Below, piece after piece: positions 52,203 to 59,800 of a stretch of DNA of 64,000 nt. How positions within the stretch are numbered: position 1 is the first letter of the stretch; each line of letters starts with the position of its first letter. Origin of the DNA: Bordetella sp. BOR01 (GTDB lineage: Bacteria > Pseudomonadota > Gammaproteobacteria > Burkholderiales > Burkholderiaceae_B); NCBI RefSeq assembly GCF_019218885.1, contig NZ_JAHUWT010000004.1, forward strand, positions 372,001-436,000, given 5' to 3'. The notes beneath the pieces were generated by a model that saw only the letters and a program-made list of their open reading frames with translations, was not told where the DNA came from and did not search any database. The translations under genes and the position numbers were made by a program.

Positions 52203-52835
52203 TTATTTGCCTCGAATCATGGCCAGCAGCGTACGGGGCACCAAGGCCACCATCAGCATATGCACGACCACGAAAGCCGCCAGCAGCGCCATGGCGATGA
52301 AGTGCACGTAGCGCGCCCCCTCGTAGCCGCCCATCAGCACGCGCAGGGTCTCGAATTGCACAGACTTCCACAGCACCAGGCCGGACAGCACCAGTACGGC
52401 GATGGCCATCATGACGAACAGGTAGGCCAGGCGCTGCACGGCGTTGTAATGACGCGGGTCGGCGTGCGACAGGCGGCCGCGCAGGGCGGCGGCCAGGTCG
52501 GCGGCAACCCCGTGCAGCGACAAGGGAAAGAAGCGGTGCTTCAACCGGCCGCTGGCCACGTTCATGCCCAGGTACAGCAGTCCGTTGCCGGCCAGCAGCC
52601 ACATCCCGGCAAAATGCCACTGCAGGGCGCCGCCTAGCCAGCCCCCCAGCGTCACGCCGGGCGGAAAGAAAAAATCGAACAGGGGCGACGCGTTATAAAT
52701 ACGCCAGCCGCTGGTCATCATTACCAGCACGGCCAGGGCGTTCAGCCAGTGGGTAACGCGCAGCCAGGCCGGGTGTATTGCCTGGGTATTGCCGGCCGCG
52801 CCGGCCTGCGGGTAGGGATGCAATGGAGTAGCCAT
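52203..52835 (-). CDS. Cytochrome b561-type membrane subunit
   Basis: The 210-residue protein has four predicted transmembrane helices and His residues placed for heme b (VTHWLNALAVLVMMTSGWRIY, LQWHFAGMWLLAGNGLLYL, YVHFIAMALLAAFVVVHMLMVAL). It belongs to the PhsC/Ni-Fe hydrogenase b-type cytochrome group rather than to the MsrQ/YedZ family. It probably passes quinol electrons to the adjacent molybdoenzyme, whose gene follows 12 bp later. It starts the operon on the minus strand. Confidence 0.9.
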   Translation of the reverse strand: MATPLHPYPQAGAAGNTQAIHPAWLRVTHWLNALAVLVMMTSGWRIYNASPLFDFFFPPGVTLGGWLGGALQWHFAGMWLLAGNGLLYLGMNVASGRLKHRFFPLSLHGVAADLAAALRGRLSHADPRHYNAVQRLAYLFVMMAIAVLVLSGLVLWKSVQFETLRVLMGGYEGARYVHFIAMALLAAFVVVHMLMVALVPRTLLAMIRGK

Positions 52836-52924
52836 GGGGGCATTCTTGCCCGCGCCGCATGGCGAAGTCCTCACGCAAACTTAAATTAAATGTGATAACT
52901 GGCGCGTCGCAATTGGCGACAATA

Positions 52925-52936
52925 GTGGGTACCCAC
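52925..52936. promoter_or_regulatory. Perfect palindrome in the divergent promoter region
   Basis: GTGGGTACCCAC is a perfect 12-bp palindrome, 21 bp before the response regulator start and 90 bp before the b561 gene. A second inverted repeat (GTCGC and GCGAC) lies at 52906-52920. Both could be sites for the adjacent response regulator controlling both directions. Confidence 0.45.
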
Positions 52937-52957
52937 CTGCATTTCCGTTACCTTGCC

Positions 52958-53674
52958 ATGTCCAAACGCATTCTGATCGTCGAAGACGATGTCCATATCG
53001 CAGACCTGCTGCGGCTGCACCTGCGCGACGAGGGCTATGCGGTCACACATGCGGCCGACGGCGAGGCGGGTATGCGCCAACTGGAAAACGAGCGCTGGGA
53101 TGCGCTGGTGCTGGACTTGATGCTGCCGGGCATCGATGGGCTGGAGATCTGCAAGCGCGCCCGCGCCATGGCGCGCTACACACCTATCATTATCACCAGC
53201 GCGCGTTCCAGCGAGGTGCACCGCATCCTGGGCCTTGAGCTGGGGGCCGACGACTACCTGGCCAAGCCGTTCTCGATGCTGGAACTGGTGGCACGCATCA
53301 AGGCGCTGCTGCGCCGCGCCGACGCCCTGGAACGCAATGCGCGCCTGGACGCCGGCCGGCTGGAACTGCCGGGCCTGTCGATCGATCCGGTGGCACGCGA
53401 CGCAACGGTGGATGGCCGGCTGCTGGAACTGACGCCGCGCGAATTTGACTTGCTGTACTTCTTTGCCCGCCATCCCGGCAAGGTGTTTTCGCGCATGGAC
53501 CTGCTGAACCAGGTCTGGGGCTACCAGCACGAAGGTTATGAGCACACCGTGAATACCCACATCAACCGGCTGCGCACCAAGATCGAGAGCGATCCGTCCG
53601 AGCCCAGCCGCATCCTGACTGTATGGGGCCGCGGCTACAAGCTTGCCGCGCCGGGCCCCGGAGAGCCTTCATGA
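52958..53674 (+). CDS. OmpR/PhoB-family response regulator
   Basis: The 238-residue regulator has a receiver domain (ILIVEDDVHIADLL; phosphoacceptor Asp53 in LVLDLMLPG; Lys in LAKPFSMLEL). A C-terminal winged-helix DNA-binding domain follows, with LTPREFDLLYFFARHPGKVFSRMDLLNQVWG. The start at 52958 gives the family N-terminus. It overlaps the kinase gene by 4 bp. The divergent operon of periplasmic methionine-repair genes is the likely target. Confidence 0.94.
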   Translation: MSKRILIVEDDVHIADLLRLHLRDEGYAVTHAADGEAGMRQLENERWDALVLDLMLPGIDGLEICKRARAMARYTPIIITSARSSEVHRILGLELGADDYLAKPFSMLELVARIKALLRRADALERNARLDAGRLELPGLSIDPVARDATVDGRLLELTPREFDLLYFFARHPGKVFSRMDLLNQVWGYQHEGYEHTVNTHINRLRTKIESDPSEPSRILTVWGRGYKLAAPGPGEPS

Positions 53675-55152
53675 AGCGCCTGACCCTGACCCAACGCCTG
53701 TCGGCCGTATTCGCGCTGTTGCTGCTGGCCTGCTGCGGGGCTTCCGCCTGGCTGCACATGGCGGCCAATGAACGCTATCAGCAGGAAGTCGTGCAGCAGT
53801 TGTCCAGCGGCCTGGCCGCACACATCGCGGGCAGCCGCCCATTGATGGACGCAGAAGGCTGGAAGCCGGAATCGGTGCGCACGCTGTTCGACCAGCTGAT
53901 GGCGGTGAACCCCGCTGTTGAAGTCTACCTGCTGAGCAACGACGGCCGCATCGAGGCCGATGCGGCGCCTGCCGGCCACGTCAAGCTGACCCAGGTAGAT
54001 ATGGAACCGGTGCACCGGTTCCTGGCGGGCGATGCCTTGCCCATCCTGGGCGTCGATCCGCGCAATACCGGTACGCGCAAGGTATTCAGTGCCGCACCGG
54101 TCCGCATCGATGGCCAGGATCGCGGTTACGTCTATGTGGTGTTGCAGGGCGAAGCGCACGACGCCCTGGCCTCGAGCGTATCTGCCAGCGCGGTCTTGCG
54201 CACCACGCTTTGGTCGATTGCACTGGTGGCACTGCTGGGCCTGGCGGCCGGCCTGGTGGCGTTCGCGCTGATCACACGGCCACTGCGTGCGCTGACCCAG
54301 GCGGTGCGTGACTTCGACAGCGATGGCGTTGCTGCGGCATCGCTGCACCGGGACAGCGACGCCGGCGGGCGCGGCGACGAGATCGCAGTGCTGCGCCGCG
54401 CCTTCGCACAGATGGGGCAACGAATTGCCGAGCAGTGGCGCGAATTGACGCGCCAGGACCAGCAGCGGCGCGATCTGGTCGCCAATATCTCGCACGACCT
54501 GCGCACGCCGCTGACATCCTTGCACGGTTACCTGGAAACCCTGCGTGTCAAAGACGAATCGCTGCAACCCGACGAGCGGCGCCGCTACCTGGATATTGCC
54601 CTGGGGCAAAGCCGCAAGGTGGGCCGGCTGGCACAGGAATTGTTTGAACTGGCCAGGCTCGAATCCGGGCTGGTGCAGCCGGAACTCGACACCTTTGCCT
54701 TGACCGAACTGGTGCAGGACGTCATCCAGAAGTTCGAACTGGCAGCCGAAGCCCGCCGCCAGCGGCTAAGCACCGATTTTCCGCGTGAGCTGCCCCCGGT
54801 GCGTGCCGACCTGGGCATGATCGAAAGGGTGCTGACCAACCTGCTGGACAACGCCATCCGCCACAGTCCGCCGGGCACCGGCATCCAGGTGCGGCTGGGC
54901 AGCGCGGGTTCGGCGGTCGAGGTGCGCGTCAGCGATACAGGCCCGGGTATCCCTGCCGAACTGCGCGAAGGACTGTTCACCCGTGCCTCGGCCCTGGGAC
55001 CGCATCGGCGCGATGGCGGCGGATTGGGGCTGGTGATCGTGCAGCGCATCCTGCAGTTGCACCGCAGCGAGATCCGCCTGCTCGACGAGCCGGGGCAGGG
55101 CGCGGTATTTCGGTTTCTGTTGCCGGCGGGGCGAGCTCCCACGGGTGCATGA
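53671..55152 (+). CDS. Two-component sensor histidine kinase
   Basis: The 493-residue kinase has an N-terminal transmembrane helix (AVFALLLLACCGASAWL), a periplasmic sensor domain of about 150 residues, and a second helix (SIALVALLGLAAGLVAFAL). It then has a HAMP domain, a dimerisation H-box (NISHDLRTPLTSLHGY, His275) and an ATPase domain (N box LLDNAIRHSP, DTGPGIP, GGGLGLVIVQRIL). The periplasmic domain presumably senses an envelope signal; oxidised methionine or HOCl is a possibility suggested by the divergent operon. Confidence 0.93.
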   Translation: MKRLTLTQRLSAVFALLLLACCGASAWLHMAANERYQQEVVQQLSSGLAAHIAGSRPLMDAEGWKPESVRTLFDQLMAVNPAVEVYLLSNDGRIEADAAPAGHVKLTQVDMEPVHRFLAGDALPILGVDPRNTGTRKVFSAAPVRIDGQDRGYVYVVLQGEAHDALASSVSASAVLRTTLWSIALVALLGLAAGLVAFALITRPLRALTQAVRDFDSDGVAAASLHRDSDAGGRGDEIAVLRRAFAQMGQRIAEQWRELTRQDQQRRDLVANISHDLRTPLTSLHGYLETLRVKDESLQPDERRRYLDIALGQSRKVGRLAQELFELARLESGLVQPELDTFALTELVQDVIQKFELAAEARRQRLSTDFPRELPPVRADLGMIERVLTNLLDNAIRHSPPGTGIQVRLGSAGSAVEVRVSDTGPGIPAELREGLFTRASALGPHRRDGGGLGLVIVQRILQLHRSEIRLLDEPGQGAVFRFLLPAGRAPTGA

Positions 55153-55212
55153 CTGCGCAAGGCGCAAGGCATAGCCGAAGTGCGCCGGCCATGCTGCCCA
55201 TGGGTGGCTATT

Positions 55213-55452
55213 TCATGCCTTCTTCATATCGGGCTTGGAGATACCGTCGCGGGATATGCCGGCTTTCTTCATGTGCCCCTTGGAGATACCGTCGCGCGAT
55301 ACGCCGGCTTTCTTCATCTGGCCCTTGGACATGTCGTCGTGGGATACGCCAGCTTTCTTCATGTCTTTTCTGGACATGTCATCGGCGGCATAGGCGGCGC
55401 CTGCAGCCAGGGCCAGGCACATGGATACTGCATAGATCGCGCTTTTCTTCAT
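55213..55452 (-). CDS. Secreted pentapeptide MXKDX-repeat protein, copy 3
   Basis: The 79-residue product has the same length and signal peptide type as copy 1 (MKKSAIYAVSMCLALAAGAAYA), followed by repeats of the type AGVSHDDMSKGQMKK and AGISRDGISKPDMKK. Some Met positions are replaced by Ile, so copies 1 and 3 are less Met-rich than copy 2. It is convergent with the sensor kinase gene. It is flanked upstream by the conserved 35-bp block and the leader hairpin. Confidence 0.83.
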   Translation of the reverse strand: MKKSAIYAVSMCLALAAGAAYAADDMSRKDMKKAGVSHDDMSKGQMKKAGVSRDGISKGHMKKAGISRDGISKPDMKKA

Positions 55453-55474
55453 GGTTGAACCTCTCCGGTCAGTT

Positions 55475-55487
55475 GCGGCCAAGCCGC
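55475..55487 (-). promoter_or_regulatory. GC-rich leader stem-loop of the third MXKDX gene
   Basis: GCGGC and GCCGC with a 3-nt loop lie 23 nt before the ATG at 55452, immediately upstream of the CCGGAGAGG ribosome-binding site. The hairpin type, distance and flanks match those of the other two MXKDX genes. Confidence 0.6.
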
Positions 55488-55591
55488 GGGTTGAAAATGC
55501 TTCGGTCGTCGCCCACCGGTTCCGGGGGCTTTTCAGCATGTTAGGAACCCGTCGTTAATGTGCCGTTGAAGCGAATCGGAAAGGTTGAAGC

Positions 55592-55626
55592 CATTCCCTG
55601 CAATCGGTTTAACGTTTGTTAAACGC
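55592..55626 (-). promoter_or_regulatory. Conserved upstream block of the third MXKDX gene
   Basis: On the minus strand this starts GCGTTTAACAAACGTTAAAC and ends GCAGGGAATG, with 32 of 35 positions identical to the block at 49168-49202. Here the inverted repeat is perfect: GTTTAAC, 4 bp, GTTAAAC. It ends 139 bp before the start codon. Confidence 0.65.
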
Positions 55627-55670
55627 GTTTCGCGCCGCAATGGCAGGCTCTGATTTGCCGCCGGATACGG

Positions 55671-56600
55671 CTATTGCTGGCCTTCAGCCGTCGCAGGTTC
55701 CTCAGGCGCCAAAGGCAGGCCCAGCAGCCCGGCCAGGCTGCGCGCATCGCCGGGTGCCTTCACCTTGATGTCGTTGTCGAAGTAGCAATAGATGTCGCGC
55801 GGCCCGTACGCCCGGGGCGGCCGCGCGCCGGCCCGGTGGGCATCGCCAGGTTCGCGGCCGCGCGACCAGTAGCGGATGCGGCTCGCCCAGTGATGCAGTG
55901 CATGGTCGCTGTAGCCGCTGGAATACAGCTTCTTGTCGCCATGCAGTCTCAGGTAGGCAAAATCGGCGGTGGCGTCTTCCAGCAGCGGCCACTTTCCCGC
56001 CGTGTCGGCCGTCACCAGCGCCACCCCGTGGGTGCGCAGCATGGCCACGAACTCGGGGCATGCGAAGCTTTCATGACGAATTTCCACGGCATGGCGCAGC
56101 GGTCGGCGTGGCCCGCCTTGTACTGCGGCGCGATCGTTCATGCGCGCATCATGGCGGCGGGCCAGCCGTGAGGCGGCATCGGTGTCGTGTGGCAGCAAAC
56201 CCAGGAAATGCTCAAAACGCTGCGCGTCGAAGCGCATCGACGGCGGGAACTGCCACAGAATGGGGCCCAGTTTTTCTCTTAACTCGAACAGGCCCGAGGC
56301 CAGGAAATTGGCCAGGGGCGTCTCGATATTGCGCAGCCGCAGCCGGTGCGTGATGAAGCGCGTGCCCTTGACGCTGAATACGAAGCCGCGTGGCGTGGCA
56401 TCGCGCCAGCGCGCAAACCATTCCGGGCGCTGCAGCGAATAGAAGGTGCCATTGATCTCGATGGTAGAGACTTGGTGCGACGCATAGGCCAGCTCTTGCG
56501 CCTGGGGCAGGCCCTCTGGGTAGAAACTGCCGCGCCAGGGCGGATAGCGCCAACCCGAGATGCCGATGCGGATGGCGCTTGCGTGTGCGGGGCGGGTCAT
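55671..56600 (-). CDS. DUF72 family protein
   Basis: This 309-residue protein is of the DUF72 (YecE) family, a TIM-barrel group of unknown function. Typical sequence is IRIGISGWRYPPWRGSFYPEGL at the start, EINGTFYSLQRPEWFARW, and the C-terminal YFDNDIKVKAPGDA. The start at 56600 is chosen because it begins the conserved domain; an upstream ATG at 56660 adds 20 unlikely residues. It is oriented like the T6SS genes, but separated from tssM by an AT-rich 216-bp gap. Confidence 0.9.
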   Translation of the reverse strand: MTRPAHASAIRIGISGWRYPPWRGSFYPEGLPQAQELAYASHQVSTIEINGTFYSLQRPEWFARWRDATPRGFVFSVKGTRFITHRLRLRNIETPLANFLASGLFELREKLGPILWQFPPSMRFDAQRFEHFLGLLPHDTDAASRLARRHDARMNDRAAVQGGPRRPLRHAVEIRHESFACPEFVAMLRTHGVALVTADTAGKWPLLEDATADFAYLRLHGDKKLYSSGYSDHALHHWASRIRYWSRGREPGDAHRAGARPPRAYGPRDIYCYFDNDIKVKAPGDARSLAGLLGLPLAPEEPATAEGQQ

Positions 56601-56684
56601 GGTGGGTGGTGAAAGCAAGGATGGATGATCCCGGCCATCAGCAAGTAGCGGGCCGCGCACCGGGTCGAAAGTGCATGCTTTACA

Positions 56685-56755
56685 TCTAATTTTTTACCTT
56701 AAAAATACATTATAACCAATTGAATTAATGTGAATTTTTATTTATACAGACGGCT
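56685..56755. other. AT-rich island between tssM and the DUF72 gene
   Basis: This stretch is almost all A and T (for example TTTTTTACCTTAAAAATACA and GAATTTTTATTTATACAG) in an otherwise GC-rich window. It lies after the tssM stop and before the DUF72 start and may be the DUF72 promoter region, or a site bound by H-NS-like proteins near the T6SS edge. Confidence 0.5.
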
Positions 56756-56816
56756 GCCATAGGGGCCGATCGGGCAGTGCCGACCCGGCGCATGGCAGCG
56801 AGGAGGGCATTGATGC

Positions 56817-59800
56817 TCACTCCACTTTTCCGTTGTGCAGCACGGCCGGCTTGAGCTTGAGCAACTGCCCGATTTTTGTCGCCGCGGCGTTGGCCGCCGC
56901 CCGGGTGGCAAACCCTTCTATCCGGATGCGCCGGTATTCGTGACCCTTGAGGGTGATGGCGGATTCGGTAGCCTCATAGCCGTTGAGTGCCAATTGCGCA
57001 CGCACCGGATCCGGGTGCGCGAAGATGCCCACTTGCACCGCGTAGGCGCCTGAGCCCGATGGAGCCGGGGCCGGCGGAGGCGGAGGCGGCATAGGCACTG
57101 CCGATGGCGCGGCAGCTTTGGCAGGCAAGGTCTCGGCCGGCAGCGTAGCGTCGGGCATGTTGATCGGCCCCATGCAGGTCGATATGATCTGCCGCGGCAG
57201 CGCGGGCGCGGGCTGCCGCGGCGGCATCGTCGAGCCGGGCGCGGTACCGGGCTGCAGGTGCTCCAGGCGGGCCTTGACCTCGCCGGCCTGCGCGGCCAGC
57301 TTGTCCGCATCGGCAAACGCCGCCACCAGCGGCGCCTGGCCTTCTTGCTGGTATGTCACCACGATCCATTGCACGCCAGCCTGCTGCATCGACGCGGCCT
57401 GGTCGGCGAAATCGGCCGTGGTATAGCGGCGCTGCCCGCTGGAAAATTCCCGCAGGAAATCGATAAAACCCCGCGCGCCGCTCCACTGGCGATTCAGATC
57501 AAAACCGGGATAGCGGATGCTGAGCGCTGTGTCGCCGCAGTTGGCCAACGCCCATGGAAATACAGCCTGGTTCGGAAAATTCAGGTTCTCCAGGGTGATA
57601 CGGCCGCTGGCGCATTGCAAGCTGAGCGTCACGCTTTCCGGCAAGAGACGGGCTTCCGGATTAGTCTGGGGCGGTACGGTGCGCAGCGTTACATTGGCCG
57701 TGGTGGCCTCGAGCTTGGCGATCTGTTTGTCCACCTCGCCTTGCTGCGTGGTCAGGGCTTGCACTTCGTCCTGGGATCGCTTGGACTGCAGCTGCTGGCC
57801 GGCCAGCGTGACCTGCCGCAGTTGAGCCAGGCTGGCAAAGGCGTAGAACTGCCCGTTCAAGGGAATGGTGCGGCCCAGGGCGACTCGGCCTTGGTAACGG
57901 TTGGCGTTCTGGTCAATGAAATGCTTGACGTCTCCGTCCATGAACGCCTTCACCTGCCCACGGTCGCCGAACAGCATGTCATTGGCCAGTTCGGCATCGT
58001 TGACACCCTGCATCACGCTCAGTACCGAGTTTTCCCAGCTTTGCTGCAAGCGGCAGGCCACGCTGCGGCTGGCATAGTCCAGGGTGAAATCGAGCGGCCC
58101 CGAGGCCAGTTTCCAGACCACGTCGGTGCGCGGCCCGGCTGAGCTACCGGCCTGTTTCCTTAGCTTGTCCAACGCAGTACTCGCATCGATCAGCGGCACC
58201 GACTTTACATTGGGATCATGCCCGTACGACCAGATATCAATGGCGGCCTTCATGGCATTGCCATCGCCTTGCTGCAGCGGCACGATGGCATCCGTCACGT
58301 TCTTGCGATAGGCGTTGAGCAGGTTCAGGGCGTCCTGATCCATGCGCAATTCGACCAGGCTGTCGTGCACCGAGCCGCTATTGGGCAGTTGCTGGAGCAG
58401 GCTGCCGCCAAACTGCTGCGCCACGCCAATCTGCCGCTTCACGCTGGATGCCAGGGTGTCAGTCGAGCCGGCATCTTTCTGGGCCAGGATCAGCAGGTGA
58501 TTGAGTTGAATGGCTTGCTGCATCCAGTCTGGCCGCGACGCTGCCGGCCAGCGGTTCCCCACGGTGGCCAGCAGGCCCAGCAGGCGGCGATACGGATCAT
58601 CGGCCGTGAACAGCGTGGACAGCGCCGTGCGGCGCGCCGTGCCGTCAGCCAGCAGATTGGGAGCTGACGCAAAGGCATCGGCGAACGTATACCAGGCGTC
58701 AAGCCCTTCTTTAAGGTACTGCTGGCGGAATTCATCGCGGCGCTGAGACCAGAGCTGGCCATTGCCCGAAGCCCGCCCCAACTCGCTGACGAAGCTGGAT
58801 ACGGCCTGTTCGCCTGCGGGCGTGAGCGCAGCCGGAACAAAGGGTTGACCGGGTTTTGCCGGAATGTTCCAGAAATCGGTCAGCCGCACGGGCTGCAAAG
58901 AGCCTTGCAAATCCACCCACGCGTAAATCCAGTGGCTTGGCCGGTCGGTCAGATCCAGATTGATCAGTACCTGCCGCAGCGCCTGCCGCTCGGAGACCAG
59001 CATTTCGTGGTTGGGCTGCCAGGCCAGATAGTCTTTGTACATATCGCCCAATAGCAGGCCATCGATCGGATCGGGGCTCGGGCCTTTGGCACTGGCGAAC
59101 AGAAACGACAACTCGGTTCCCGGCGCGGGCAGGGCATAGACATTCTGGTCTTGCAGCGCGGCGTCGAGCAAGTTGATGCGGCGCACCAGGGTCTGGACCC
59201 AGGCGGCCAGCAGCTTGTCGTTGCGATTTTCGGCCAACTGGGGCAGGCTGGTATTGAGCAGCGGGTCCAGGTCGGCAGAAATGACTTCCTGGTGAAAGCT
59301 ACGGGCATAATTGTCGGCCAGCGCCTGCTGGACCTGGTTGACGCGGCGCTGGAATGGCAACCAACGCTGCTCCCATTGCGGACGGACCAGCAGCTTGTGC
59401 ACGGCGCCACGCACCGTCTGCAGCGAATGCAAGTCCGAGGATATCGGCCCGGAGAAATCCGGCCGTTCGTCCAGCCCCGGCAGGTCTGCCGCGTGCAACT
59501 GCTGTTCGGCAACGCGGCTGGAATGGATCAGCAATGCCCCAGCTCCCAGGCAGGCCAGCAGCCAGACAACCACCACGACATGCCGCAGCAGCCGGCGCCA
59601 GTGGCGCCAACGCTCCAGTGGCTGCCAGGCGTGCCGCTGAGCCGATAGGGCCTGGTCGAACAAGCCCGGGCTGAACCAGGCAGGCTCGCCGTGATCGGCC
59701 CCGGCAGGGCGGCCTGTCAGGTACAGGCCACGCAACAGCGGCGTCTCGGCGTAGGGCGTGGCCTGGAACGCCGGCCGCAGCACGCTGCCCAATCGCATGG

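Noticed and set aside
51399-52835. Naming the Moco/cytochrome pair msrP and msrQ
   Set aside because: The membrane partner is a b561/PhsC-type cytochrome, not an MsrQ/YedZ protein, so the names would overstate what the sequence shows.
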